Part shown: piece after piece, positions 10,156 through 25,100 of the stretch
Numbering within the stretch: the first letter of the stretch is position 1
How the letters are laid out: each line of letters starts with the position of its first letter
Assembly (NCBI GenBank): GCA_905147135.1
Contig: LR990051.1
Coordinates: 253,001-317,000, forward strand
Length of the DNA: 64,000 nucleotides
Reading direction: 5' to 3'
Origin: Blastobasis lacticolella
Lineage: Eukaryota > Arthropoda > Insecta > Lepidoptera > Blastobasidae
Program-made: the position numbers and the translations under genes
The notes under the pieces: generated by a model
Told to the model about the DNA's origin: nothing
Database searches by the model: none
What the model saw: the letters and a program-made list of their open reading frames with translations, nothing else

Positions 10156-13100
10156 GTGAGTACTGCGCATATTCTTTCGAAAGTTGGCAGTCCTTCAATG
10201 AATTGTAAGTGTTCATGCGTAATAAACGTAATTCAATAATTACGTTTGCGTTAAGTTCTAATGTTGTATGCAAATTTAAACAGCGCCTCTAGTGGAAAGT
10301 GATAGAAACAAAATATACAAGCAATCTCTGAATGCGAGTGTATCTGCCAACATGACGTTTTACTGATTTTTGCGTAAGCTCACTTGGTTTAAAGCATAGT
10401 TAAAATTATACGACTAAATCAAAACGCTCATTTCGATCATGTTTATTCCCGGTTTGATGAAGCTTCTTAATTTATACGGGTAATACGTTTAAATCAATGA
10501 ACAAGGTTTGTTCTGCAAGAGTAAAGAATACAACAAAAAATTCATATGCCGGGTAACCTAGTTTTACCGATGACGAAAGTAGTTCCAACCAAAGACTTGG
10601 TATAGGTTGGTACCATTATTTCCATGATCTAAAAAGGCTCTTTTTATTAATTTGTGCTTAGAATTAAAAACATTAAAAAATTAGACTATTTACTATTATT
10701 GCATCTACGGTTCCATGGTGGAAGTCAACGGTCACCACGGTCACCACGCTTTAAGTTGTTGTCAGTGCTCAGGTACATTCCCGCGTCACTACGCTCTTAA
10801 TGATATCGTCCGTAGAGCGATATATCCCTTGCGCCTTGTTTACTATTATATTTTATAAAGAATTTGCCAATTTTTGCCACTACAACAAACAATTATTACC
10901 AACGTAAACCATTTTAACGCAAAATTTTACTGGCCAAACATCAAGTGAGTTACTTTACGTACGGGTTTCGGCCGTGAAACTATTTTAAGTGACATTTGTC
11001 AGTTACACTCGCAAAACTTGACTTCGAGTGAGAGCGAACGCAGTCGATACGTTTGAAACTTATTAACAATAGTAAAATTTTGTTTCAAATACTTGTCGCT
11101 AGAGGCGCTGTTCAAGCTAACGAATCGAATATAGTTACTCCATTAACGTGATCGAAGAGGATTCGAATTTTTGTGCGAACACTTGAGATACAGCTTATTC
11201 CTTGTATCCAGAAGTTTGTATGTTATTCCAGAAACCGTATGTTACCAATAATTATTGCCGTATTAAAAATTGTGACATTTCCTGTTCTATACGCATATAT
11301 AAGCTTCTCATACGGGGACCGCTTGTTCTAAAAAGCACAATACTGTGTTAACAATAAAGCGGACTCAGGAAATCAGCGCAATCACAGACCTTAGGCATTT
11401 CATCTAAGTCCTCACAGTGACAACGCACCTGCGGCTGCGGTTCTGAATTTTCGTTGCCTGCAACCTAACTGCATGAATCATAGATGTTATGGGCGAAAGT
11501 TACCGCTTACTATCTGTTCGTTTATCACTGATGAGAAAAATGTCTTCAAACAATACATGAAAAAGCATAGTGCTGTAGGAGTCAGGCACCAATAGATTAA
11601 CGGACACCTCGTCCCGCCAGGCATGGTGATAAAGATATTCTTCACGGTGATGGTGATGGCTGCGAGCTCGCACGGAAACCGCGAGCTGGCAGCGCACCGC
11701 GAGCGGTACGATGACCTGATGCGGTTCATGACCCGCGAGCGACTCAACCCCAAGCTCATCGAGTATGACACGCAGCGATCTAAGTTTCTTTTTTATGTTA
11801 TACGGCAGACAAACAGGCAAGCGGGCCACTTGATGGAAAATGGCCACCGTCGCCTATAGACATCAACACCAGGAACGGTACCAATACGTTGCCCGCCTCT
11901 AAAGTAACCACTAATATACATCTTTAACGATAGGATCGTCATAGTTAAAAGGAGAGACTGAGGCCTACAGCTCATTCCACATCGAGACCCATTCTTTTGA
12001 ACCTTCGCGTGGACACCAGGGCTACGTCGTGGGGATGAGTACCCAGACCGTGGCGGGTGATGCGATTGCGGAATTGTGCTGTGGGCGCCAGATCAATAAA
12101 TTTCGAATAAAGGGTCCAGCAGGTCACCTGATGGTAAGTAATCACTACATGGAAGCAAGCCAACAAGCTGGAATAAAACAACCCAAGAACAGTTGCTTGG
12201 CGACAACCCATCCAACCGGACTCCTAAGGATTGATCCACAACGGATACCACCCATGGTGGACATGGACCACAGATGGTCATCTTCTTCTTCTGTTTTCTT
12301 GCTTTGGGAGTGGCGCCGGCTTTTGACGTACAGCCAGCTGCTGGGTGAATAGCGTACATTAAATGAATGGTACGGGGGGTCATTTCTCTCTGCATCTGAC
12401 TGTACCACCCATGTCGTTGTGCAAAGCTAACTTACTTAATTCCACACACCATATATAACTCATCACAATGAACTTGTTTGGATTTTGACGCGTCATGAAT
12501 GACGAATTAATTATCCTTTCGTGTGAGGACCAGTGGCGCGATAATCTGATATGAAAGTTCCCGTATCATCCGAGTGCGCGCCGCGGTTGTAATATGGCGG
12601 CCGCGCGGACGCGTTCGGAATTCTAAAATATAAAGGAGGTCCGGTCAACCCAGCCTGTTATGTAGTTAAGAAGGTAAGTTGTTTAGTATAAAATGAAGTT
12701 TACTTTATATTGATCATAACTTTTTTCGAATCACAGCGATTCGAGTATATTCGCCGTAGTAAAAGTTGTAGAAAATAAAAAATCCTTTCCAATAACATAT
12801 CGCTCAACGTTATTGGTCATATAGGCTGGGGTCCATACATTTCTGCCGGTCCTCCTTCCAGCGCATTCTGAAGCTCCACTTTATTCAACACTTCCTCTGC
12901 AGTGTGATGTCGGAGTACTACATATTCAACTGGGAGAAGCTGCACGGGCTGGACTACCACAGCGTGCTGGAGCTGTGCGAGCACATAGCGCTGCGCACCG
13001 GCATCATGGACTGCTTGTACGGGCCGACTTTCGACAAGGTGCGTGGTAGTTTGATCATGTCACCCGGTAGACGCCCACTGCTGGGCATAGGCCTCCCCCA

Positions 13101-16100
13101 GAGATTACCACAAAGGTTTTGTCTGCCTTCCGTATCCAGCTGGCACCTGCGAGCTTTACCTGATCGTCGGTCCACCTTATGGGAGGCCTCCTGCTTCTTT
13201 CGGTATGTGGTCGCCACTCGAGAACTTTCCTGTCCCATCAGCCATATGTTCTGCGAGCTATGTGCCCTGCCCAACGTCACTTAAGCTTGACAATCCTGGC
13301 GATTGACCAGGTAGCTACGTGACATAGACATAGACATAATATTTATTTGGCAATTTCTACAATATAAGTTAACAAAATATTTCTTACTAACATAAATTAG
13401 GTTAAATATTGTAGTGTCATGCGAAACTAGAGCTCAGCTCAGCATATGCTGTAGGTAGCGAGACCACAGCGCTGATTTTCAGCTGACCCCTACAGTCCAT
13501 ACCCTACTCTACGTGGGGTGAAATCGATGTGTCAGGTTTTTATTAGCAGTCGGTGTTTTTAGTTTTTGGACTGCTCTTTTTTATATTCCGCTTTTTGTAT
13601 TAGTGATCAATACTATAAATGTGTGATTGAAGTGAAAAAAGTGAGAATTGTTTAACTTTAAATCGTTATAGATCTAAATAAAACTTGATAAAAAACCGAA
13701 ATATTATATTGTAATACCTATTCAACGATACCCCATATGACATAGTTTGTTGACTTTAATTTTTTTATTTATCGTAGAATGGCGGCTGATAGTCGCCTTA
13801 TTGAATTTTTATTAATATCATGTCTTCAGTGACATTTCAATTGACGTAAGAACCATCAACATCGGCCCACGCATTTGGTTTCTTGAATGCCACAAAGGAA
13901 CAAAAATACATACATAGGTACATAAGTTATATACATAGGCTGATAAACACAACACACTAAAGGTTGGATAACCTCCGACCAAGTTTATATTTCTCGAATA
14001 TATTCTAAGCTATTGAACCCATTTTTAAATGAAACAAAGCTAAAAATCAACGCGATTACAATGGCTTTCAAATAGAGAAAACCGCATCCAAATCGCTCCA
14101 TCCGTTCGGGAGTTACGTTGCCACAGACTAAAACTACAGGGCTATTACACTCTCTTTTTTCATCGGGGGTTAAAAATGGGGCCGCCTGCTTTCAGGTTTA
14201 AATTAAACTAACATTTGCAATTCATACATCTATTTACTTACAACATTCGGCTTGTTTTTAACATTTCAGTTTTTAATAGCAGTCGGGGATTTTAGTTTTA
14301 GTATTTTTTTTCTACTTTTTAACACGCTTTTATTAGCTTCACTTGTATGTTGGTGGGTTTGTAACTCTCCGTTTTGCGCTTGCGCCTTCCTTGGCCCTGG
14401 TAACTGATTTCGTTGCTACCTCTTATCGTCGATAACCCTAATTCCCCGTTACGCGTTACAACTATGGTCGGTAAAAAAACTACCATCAATAATAAAAAAA
14501 ATATTATTAATAATATAGAAGGCAGCACCAATTTAAGCGGGAAATCGGAGCACTGTAACTAATAAATATAGTTTAAAGAAACACGCTTTTAAAGAATATT
14601 GAACTAAAAAGTTAAAAATAAATATAGTTTAAAAAAACTAAAGAACACGCTTTTAAAGAATATCGAACTAAAAAGTTGAAAATAATTTTAAAAAATATTT
14701 TTATTTTAGTTTTTTTAAACTATATTTATTAGTTTAATAATCGGTACCATTTGTTCTACGAAATGCAACGTTTTGTAATAACTTCACTTGTTATGCCTTA
14801 ATTTGGATTTCTTTTCCAAATAAAATTATTATTATTATCTTGGTGTTGATGTCACGTTGTGCTGGCGCATTCGAGGGCCCGGGGGATCTCCTTGACCATG
14901 ATTCAGAATTTGGCAGATCATTAAGTAACTACAGTAGAACTACTGCCATCTGACCTCCATGACCCTGGTAACAGGGGAACCTGGCCAGTTTGGTTACACA
15001 TTCAGTCGCCTGAGTGTGCAGGTTTCATCACGATGGTGTCCCTCACCGTAAGAGCATCAGTTAGAGAGTTAACTCAGAAAAGAGTCATTGGTACCGCAGC
15101 GGGATTTGAACCCGGTACTTCTCGCTTACGAGTCGGACCTTACCGAGTCTTACCTTGACCGCTCGGTCCTGTGTCATCAGTAAATTCATTACTAATTACC
15201 ATTATCCAGAGAAAATATAATTTGATTGTTTGTTTTTTATCCGACTGCGGCGAAGCCCAAAAGGAAGGGTTGTGTGTTTGACCTGTATGTATGCTTTTAT
15301 GTGCCTTTACGTCTGTTCCTTTGTTCCCTCGTAACTACCTAACGGATTAACGGATTTTCATAATTGGAACGTCGTCTGATTTGTATTGGTGGCGCGTGTT
15401 CTTGGACGGAGGATATATTAAAATTTTATAAATTAAATATGGCGGATTTTGAGCACCAAATTCGGAAGTTAATTTTTTCCGAAATCTATTTTCAAAGTAA
15501 AAAGCATACCGTCGTAGACGGTCATGGGCCTAGACATAATTTTAACACAGAAACGCAACGTCGATCGTAACGCCACCTCGCAGATGGCTAAATACTATGA
15601 CGATATTCGGGAAACATCAGGATAAAACATTCACATTCATGCACATTCAGCTGATTGAATTTGTAACCATGATCCAATCTGGTCAGGCTCCCCTGGTAGC
15701 AGGATCATAGAGGTCAGATGAAAATAGCTCCACTGTAATTACCTGATCTGCCAAATTCATGTCAAGGCGGATCCCGGGCCCTCGTGTGCGAGAGCACAAC
15801 CGGGACATATAAAAAAAAAATGTTATTAATTCTTTGTAGAACACATTTCAATGTAACATCTTAAACAAGTAAAAGGTAAATAATAATAAATAATTTCCCT
15901 GAACTAGGATACCCAGTGTTTCATGTAAGAAATAATAAATCTTCTTTTCCTTTTATCTTTTATTACTTTACTAGACAGGCATTTGAACGCCACCTCACCT
16001 GATATTAAGTGACGATGCGGCCGATGATGGAGCATGCCTGTCTAGGAACAGCCTATTCACTCTAGCCTTGAAGGCATCCAGATTATATTGATCAGGGAAC

Positions 16101-19100
16101 ACACTCGCAGGCAACGCATTCCATTCCTTAGCCGTACGCATTATAAAAGTCGAGCCAAAGCGGCTCGTGCGGATAGTTGGAAGATCCACGACATATGGAT
16201 GAAGCGCTCGCCCGGATCGCGTCTCCCGATGGCGGAAAGGGGCCGGCGGAATGAGGTCATGCAACTGCTTCGCACACTCACCCACTTTATTTAACAATAG
16301 GTAAAACAATTTTGTATACATCTGAAAATTATCACAAACTAATCTCACAAAATAATCAAGAACTGAACACTTCTTGACACAAGACCAAAAAAATTCTTAA
16401 ATCATCTTCAACTTTATTATCATTTCATTTGTCAAATGTTTGCTTAGACATACTTATCTTACGATTTAGGGTTAGTAGTACAACGGTGTGGTTGGTTATT
16501 GTTGCATCACCAACAAGTGATGATTAATTAATTTCTAAATGGATTCTGGAAGTCAATCGATTTGTTAATGTAAATTTAAACTACTAGTAAAGATAATATT
16601 TTGGCGCTCTTGAGCGTCCCCATAATCTACTGTGTTAATGTACCTCTTTTCGGCCATTAGCTTGGCAGGACACTCGGCAGAACCTCTTCGTATTTCTTCG
16701 GGGTGGATGAGTTTTTAAACGAGACATTTAGGTTCAGCTCACGAACGTGAGCGCTTTATCATCATCATCTGGATAAATGGCAATAGCACTCACGTTCGTG
16801 GGTTTTATAATATCGTTTTCCTTTTTTTTAATCATATCGGCGAAGGAAATTGTACCTATCGTAGGTTTAGAGGACTCTTCTAAGCTTTGTTATAGGTCTT
16901 GAAGTTGTTGCGATATGTCGTGCTTGTCTTTCAAGGCTTGAAGACAATTATAAGTATAAGCGGCATTTTTTTTAAGGGCTTGATACTGCACAGCCATCTG
17001 AGAGGTCCCGCTACCAATCCTCCGGCACTAGTTATTAATCTTAAACTTCTGGTCCGTATTCAGCTTACCTTTGGCTGATATAAAGCAAACTTCGTTGAGG
17101 CACTGTTCAATGGTTTTCATCCAATGCTGAATTTCTGGCGACGACACCATTTCAAGAGCTTCCTCCGCGGTATTCGGTTTGGGTACAGGGCACATGCGTA
17201 GGCGAAGATGGGGGGCTGCGACTTGTCACACTTTCCATTTTACTTTAAAACTAGCACTTAGTCATTATAATAATACCTATTATATTGACTAAGTGCTACC
17301 TATGTCTTTTTTTTATTTTTATGTTATACGTCAGACAAACAGGCAAGCGGGCCACCTGATGGAAAGTGGTCACCGCCGCCTATGGACATCAGCAACACCA
17401 GGGGATTCACTGATGCGTTGCCCGCCTCTGAAGAGACCTCTAATATACCTCTTGAACGATCCCATGTCATAGTCCAAAGGAAACACTGTGGCTGGGAGCT
17501 CATTCCACATCCGAATCGTACGAGCGAGAAACGTTCTTTCGAACCTTCGCGTCGTGACCAACAGAGGGTCTACGTAGTGAGGATGAGTACCCAGCCCACG
17601 GCGGCTGGTGCGATGGCGGAATTGCGCTGTGGGCACCAGATCGAAAAGTTCCTCGGAACACTCCCCATTGTACAGCCGAGCCAAAGTCCCTTCGGTTTGC
17701 CAGTGGTTCCAACTTGCGTGTTAGTATGGGATCATCGACAATTCGTACGGCGCGTCTCTGTACGGAGTCCAGAGGATTAAGCAGGTCGGCAGTTTCGCCG
17801 GCCCAAAGATGGGAACAATACTCCATATGTGGCCGCACTTGTGCCTTGTACAGCAGCAGGCGCTGCCCTGGGGTGAAGTATCGCTTGGACCGGTTAAGCA
17901 CTCCAAGCTTTTTTGAAGCCAGTTTGGCCTTGCCTTCCAGGTGACTCCGGAATCGCACGCTATCCGATATGTCGACACCGAGGATCCCAATACTTTTTGA
18001 GATGGAAAGGGGTGTTCCTTGAAACTGCGGCACTATGTCAAAGGAATCTTTTTTGGCGGAAAATGCGCAGACCTGTGCCTTTGAGGGGTTGAATTGGACT
18101 AGGTTTAGTCTGCCCCACTGAGCAATTTGCTCCAAGGAATGTTCAATATTCGACACAAGTCTAATTCGGCTCTCCGACACCTCGGAACGAGGGACATTCG
18201 CTCGGCCAGTATAACTAATATCTCCCGTACTGCCATTCGCATAACAATGAATACTGGGGATATTCAGCATATCATTGATATGCAGAAGAAACAGCGTGGG
18301 AGATAGTACTGAACCTTGGGGTACTCCAGCATTTATAGTCTTGGTATCGGAGCAGCATCCATCGACAACTATTTGGATGCTCCGTCCAGACAGGAAGCTG
18401 GATACCCAATTGCAGAGCCCCTCGGGAATACCGTACTTCGGGAGTTTCGATAGAAGTGCCCTGTGCCAGACCCGATCAAATGCCTTGGCTATGTCAAGAC
18501 TGACAGCCAGAGCCTCCCCTTGCTCTCGACGGCCTCAGCCCACCGATGCGTTAGGTACACCAGAAGGTCACCAGCTGAGCGACCATGGCGAAAGCCATAT
18601 TGACGGTCACTGATCAGCTGGTGGTCCTCTAGGTATCCGAGGAGCTGGATATTGATAACCCGCTCCATCACCTTAGAGAGCAAGGAGGTTACCGCTATAG
18701 GCCTGTAATTTGATGGGTCTGAATTTTCACCCTTCTTGGGTATCGGATGCACAAGAGCTAGCTTCCACGAAGACGGCACCGTTCCAGAGGTATAGGAAAG
18801 CTCGAATAAGCGCATTAGCACGGGAGACAACTCGGGAGCACATTTTTTTAAGAACTTTAGCCGGAATGCCGTCAGGCCCACTGGACTTCGTGACCCACTG
18901 GGGCGAGCCAGTTCGGGTATAGCAAGAGGCACCTCAGAACGGACCAGGCAGTGGTCAGATGTCCCAAGAGGAGCATCGACGGAGACCCGATAACCGTCTG
19001 GGTGGGAGGTCAGCAGAAGGTCTAACAAAGAAGGATCACGGCCCACAACATCCGGTAAGTAGGTGGGTTCTAATACCAGTTGTGTGAGACCATTGGCCAG

Positions 19101-22100
19101 AGCAAATTCGTGGGCGGATCTCCCGGCAGGGTTGGTAGGACGGCTTGACCCTAGCCACTCAGTGTGGTGACCATTAAAGTCTCCTAAGACTACCAACTCA
19201 GCGGAAGGACATCGCTCAAGAACTTTGTCGGTAGCGCATTGAATGTGCTCGAAAAACCGATTTGTCTCACCTACGCCGTGACGGTTGTTGCATAGGCATG
19301 GACACGGGAAGAACCTCCTTGTTCCACGCACACCCACAAAACAGATTCGTCACTTTGTTCAATGGCAAGACGCCGACAGCAGATATCACCTCTGACGAAT
19401 AAGCACACACCAGCGCGAGGAAGAAACCTGTGCTCTAACTTGTACCAAGGATAATGGAGATACGAAGTTACGTAATGGAGGTACGATGTTACACTTGAAG
19501 TCGACACAGTTCAAAAACAAGGTCGCGATTCCGCGAATAAATGAATATATATTTAAATTAATTACTAGACACGTCCGATTCGAACGGTGTCATCTCGGTC
19601 AGTATTACATTAACGCCAAGATGATTATCAATATTTCTTTAGTAATGAATTTGCTACAAAAATACAATAATAATATTTTTGTTGACTGCACAGTGCCCCG
19701 TGTTCCAAGGCGGATGGCCGAGCCTGATGCGTGCGTTGGGCCACTCCATCCAGGGGCGCTACTACACGAGCAAGTTCGTGATCGTGGAGGTCGACGACGT
19801 CCTCCTCAGCCTATTCGTCCTCGACTCCGGAACCATCGAAGTCCGCGATCCTGACGAAGACTACGAAGTCATTGATATACTGACCGTTGGAAGGTAAGCG
19901 AAGAACTAGCCTGTTGACGCTACATTTCGCCGAACGACGTTTGCGGGCATTATCATAAAATGTGAAGTTTGACTTATTCAACGAGTTTTACGATTTTAAT
20001 TGTCATTTTAACCCCCAATAAAAAGTGTAGTAAGTTGACGGGTGTAGAGCTCGTCTAGTCTAAGATGACGCGCCCCACTACTTAGTTAGTTGATTTCGAT
20101 GTGTGAGTGCAAATATTGATAACGACACTTCGTCTGTGTGAGAGCCAATTAACGACGCGTGCTCCTACGTTTGAGTCTCACCGGCAACTGAATGGCCAAT
20201 ACAACGGCATTTGTATATGTATTGCGTCCATATTTTAAACTTGCTTGTGTGCGTTAATGCGATAGTGGGGCGCGTCATTTTAGATTAACCGAGCTCTACC
20301 TGTGTATCTGCAAAACACATAAAAGTAGTGTGTATCTATGGCTCTGTCTGCAGCATCGTCGCTCCCGAACGGATGGACCGATTCGGAGGCGGTTTTGTTT
20401 GTTTTAAACTTGGGGGTTATTCGACTTTTTCTGTCGGTTGGGTAATTGTTATTATTGTTATATTAATGTCACGGGACCCTAAACTGTTAGCCGGTCTCCG
20501 GGTCCCCAGCGGAAGACCTTGGTCAACCTTGGTATTGGGAGGCACACCTAACGAGTGGCGAGCTCGTTGCGGTGCTAAAGCTAGACTAATCTCAAAGTTC
20601 GAAACGGTCATCCATCCAGTCGCCGGACATTGCAAGTATTGCTTAACCTTGGTTATCTGTTTTGCAAGCATGCTGCTACTAGACCAAATACTACTGCCTA
20701 TGGAGACGCAGACACACGGTCAGGGGATCCATCTGATGGAAAGCGGCCACTGTTCGTCCAGGACATCTGAAACCTAATGTACCTTTTGAAGAACCCCTCG
20801 GGTTATAGTGCGAAGGAAAGGCTTCTTGAGGGTGCTCATACCACATGTTGCACAAGTGCGGTAACCCGGCGAAGATTCGAGATGCCCGACCGCTTTTTAT
20901 TATATTGGAGGGACACAAACTATCATTCAGCATGACTATCACAAGTGTGTCCGCGACACAGCTCGCGCTGCGAGAGAGCGTTTGTTTCCTTTTCGCAATA
21001 CTAAGATGAAAGACATACAGCCTCGAGAATCGGCGTAGGGTTGCGCGTCTGCCCGTCTTCTACAGGTTACATTTCGAAGAGTGTGCGAAACAGCTGCACG
21101 ACCTCATTCCGCCGGCCCCGCGCCGCCATCGGAAGACGCGATCCGGGCGAGCGCTTCATCCTTATGTCGTGGATCTTCCAGCTATCCGCACGAGCCGCTT
21201 TGGCTCGACTTTTATAATGCGTATGGCTAAGGAGTGGAACGCGTTGCTTGCGAGTGTGTTCCCTGATCAATATAATCTGGATGCCTTCAAGGCTAGAGTG
21301 AATAGGCTGTTCCAAGACGGTCTCCATCTTCGGCCGCATCATCACTTACTAACAGTGGAGATGGCGATCAAATGCCTATCTTGTGTAATATAAAAAAAAC
21401 AGTATGTATGTCGCGCTTGTTCTCACTTATTGCGCGCGAGAGCAACTTATGCTAGACGTACAGGTCACCTGATGGTTAGTGATCACCGCCTTTGCGAGTG
21501 CGTCAGACCAGTGGCCTTAGAGAAGGGTGTAGGTAGATTCGTTTCTTGAGGGCTCCAATGTCGTACTGGCTGGTAATACCGCTGTGGGAAGATCATTCCA
21601 TATTATGATATATTATAGCCATAAAAAAAAACATCTTGGCGTTAATGTCCCGGTTGTGCTCTCTGCGCACGAGGGCCCAGGGTCCGCCTTGACCATGATC
21701 CAGGATTTGGCAGGTCAGGTAATTACAGTGGAGCGACTGCCATCTGACCTCCATGACCCTGCTACCAGGGGAACCTGACCAGATTGGATAATGGTTACAC
21801 ATCCAGTCGCCTGAATATGCAGGTTTCATCACGATGTTTTCCCTCGCCGTAAGAGCATCGGTTAGTATTCAACTAATGTACATAACTCAGAAAATAGTCA
21901 TTGGTACATGGCCGGAGCGGGATTCGAACCCGGGACCTCTGGCTTACGAGTCGGATACTCTAACCGCTCGGCCACCGACGCTTTATATTATAGTCATACG
22001 CGGCAGGAATTTGGCCTACAAATCCCTAAAATTAAATACCATATACTTTCTTAAGTTTTTGTAAGGGTTTGAAATTACCCATTGTCAATTTTGCCTTGGT

Positions 22101-25100
22101 AAGTGTAGTATGGAGCGCGCACACCTCACGCACGTAGGGTATTTATGTAAGTAATTAGAGACATTCTGACATAGACATAAACTATATTCTCTTGTTAAGC
22201 GCCACATTGCAAAAGTGGTCACCGACAGCTATAGACATTAGCAACACCAGACAGAGGAATTATAATGCGTTGCCAACCTCCACAACACGTTGCTCTGGCA
22301 GCAAAACGGCAAATGCCTCCACTGCTAAAGCCACGTTTCCCCAAATCCCAACCCCATGGAGCACAGGAAACCTAAAGCCTGTATTTTAAATATTGTTTTT
22401 CTTTTTATTGAGGATCACTAACAATTTATGCACTCATACATAAATATGTAATGTAGCATTACATAGATTTTGACTTACAAACTTAGCTAAGTGCCAAATT
22501 ACTTAAAGTGACCACAGCATGCATTTCTATAATAATAATAATCGTTCGCGTAATGCGCGTGGGATGCATGGGCTTTTCTGAAAACCTCGAGGCAAAAGAT
22601 CTAGAGTCTCCTTAGACTGGAAAATGGCAGCAGTGTTTTCCATTGTTAAATTTATAACACTCGCCTGCCGAGTGTGGAGATAATGGCAATAAGTTCCCCT
22701 TTCGTTGGAAAGGCCCTAAGTCCTGCAGTGGACTGATATGGGCTGTGATGATGATTGTGTAAGATGGACTGCTTCCCCAGTGGGGCTGTGCCGTACCTCT
22801 GTATGATGTCGCAGCATGTTTGGAAACCTGCGCGCTGAGGGCTACCGGCGGTTCCCGTACCGGCTGACGGCGCTCGGCTCGGTGCACCTGCTGCGGATGC
22901 AAGCGGCCGACGCCCACGAGGCCGTCGCCGGCTTCCCGGAGCACCATGCCAGGCTGCAGAAGGTCCTCGCTGACAACGAGGTGAGATTAGAGCCTAGAAT
23001 ATTATTGCAGCCGAAAGACGCCCACTGCTGGGCATAGGCCTCCCCCAGAAATCTTCACAGAGGCCAGTCCTGTGCCTTCCGCATCCAGCTGGAACCTGCG
23101 ATCTTTACCAGGTCGTCGGTCCACCTATGGGAGGCCTACCCGCGCTGCGCCTTCCGGTACGTGGTCGCCACTAAAGAACTTTACTGCCACATTGGCCATC
23201 TGTTCTTCGAGCTATGTGCCCGGCCCTCTGCCACTTTAGAATATTATAATAAACTGGCTTTCTAGACTTCGTCCGCGCGGAAATCGTTTTACCGCAGTTT
23301 ATCTTCTTTCCCCATTTGTATGAATGCTAGTACTACGGAGAGATCAAGTTGTTGTGTCTGGTTCTACCCAACTGAATTTGATGAAACATGGCCTAGATTT
23401 TAGGCTGGACTCCAAACTACCAAACTGTGAAAACCCTATCAAAATTCATGCAGCACTATTTCCATATTTCTTATAGTTTAGCTGATCGATTATGGTTCAA
23501 AACCAGGTCTTCCGTTTATAAAATCAATTATAGCCTAATGTTGCCCAGGCTTAATAGCAACACAACAAAAAAAGTTTCATTCAAATTCTTCTAGTAGTTC
23601 CAGAGATTAGCGTGTACAAACAGACATACAATAATTTAATAAATTCTTATTCTATTACTATTTCTTCATCGTCCTAAATTCTTTTTTGTAAATATGGTCA
23701 ATGTTTAGATACACTTTTTTACTATTTTATTATAGGAATGTAAATATATAGGTAGATCAATGGAACCTAGTCATAGAGTTACTGAGAAGAGTTAGAATTA
23801 CTTCTAGGAACCTAGTGTAAAACAGCCATGGCCGTACATTTGTGTTGTATGCGCGAAACGTTCTTTCATTCATTTTCAGCACTACTTGCTCGGGCGGGTG
23901 TGCGCTAGCTCCACAAACCTGACGTCGCTGCGTCACATCATGGGAAAAGAACGAATCAGAACTGGGCCGCTCTTCGTGAGGTTATTTTCCATCGACAACC
24001 ACTGGTTCGCGGTATGTGCCGACAAACAAGCACACCACACACACACACACCCACACAACACAAAACGACTTCAGTTTCGATTTTGAGTTAAGGCGTGAGG
24101 CACATAGCCCTTCTGCTTATCGAGTCGGTGGACTAAACTCTGACTTACACTTTATTTGCCCAGTATATGGCGACGCATACAGCGTTTGAACTGGCCTCGA
24201 ACAAGTCCTCCATTGTACAAGTTTAGGGCATAAAACCCTGTGACCTGAAGAGTACTAATATTATCGGGAGTCGTATAATGAATTAATTAATGAAAAATTA
24301 TTTATTGCTTTTACACAAAATAATATAAAATCAGAGGGAGTCAGAGTCTGATCGCTTATATGCCTTCGTGAAACAGAAAATGGGCAGCAGCTTTTTCTGT
24401 ATCAACATTGCGACCTAAAACCGCCTGCTACTAATACTAATACACTCCACTAATGCGAACGAAGAAGGCTCAAGTCTCACAGTCATGAGAAGTTTCTCCC
24501 GAACGCGCTCGCGCTTTCGGACAAACGTTGTCTCGGTGATCCACAGCGTTAAAATTGACAGTGACCACCGCTTGGTAAGAGGCACATTGAATAATAATCC
24601 ACAGCTAGAAAGATCTCGAGATTTATGAGGTCCACGCTCCAGCCCATACCCATCCAAATCCAAAACCCCGAGAGCCTTCAACTCGAATTATAAAATCGCT
24701 TCTAGTGCCTAAGAGAGTGCGTCGACGTGGACGACTGCAATAACAGGTTCGTGGAAACTGTCTATACGGCTAGGTCAATGTTTTATAAAGCCTGCCGTAC
24801 GAACAAAACAAACCAAATCTCTGACGATGCCCTCAAACTCATCGAAGAAAGACGCGGAATGACTCTGCAATCCCCTGATGATGTCTCTCAATTTAGGCGA
24901 CTTAATCGACGGATCTCCAAGTCTCTGACTCGCGACATACGCTGCTTCAATACAACCAATATTGAGGCGGCGATCGAGCGGAACAAAGGCTCTAATGTCT
25001 TTGCGAGATATCTGTCGATTGGACAGCCAGTTGGCGAGACTGAAAACGGATGACGGCAGAGTTGTTTCGACCAAATCCGAGGTTTTGAGGGAAGTCGAAA

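Noticed and set aside
11621..11783. Exon B ending at the later donor AA|GTTTCT
   Set aside because: The phase would also fit, but it adds seven residues that break the gapless alignment with unit 2. GA|GTATGA gives a better donor and alignment.
15085..15180. A tRNA gene on the minus strand
   Set aside because: The tRNA-like sequence is fused to a conserved non-tRNA body that recurs in at least seven places, so it is a SINE head. The same applies at 21911-21981 and 46880-46945.
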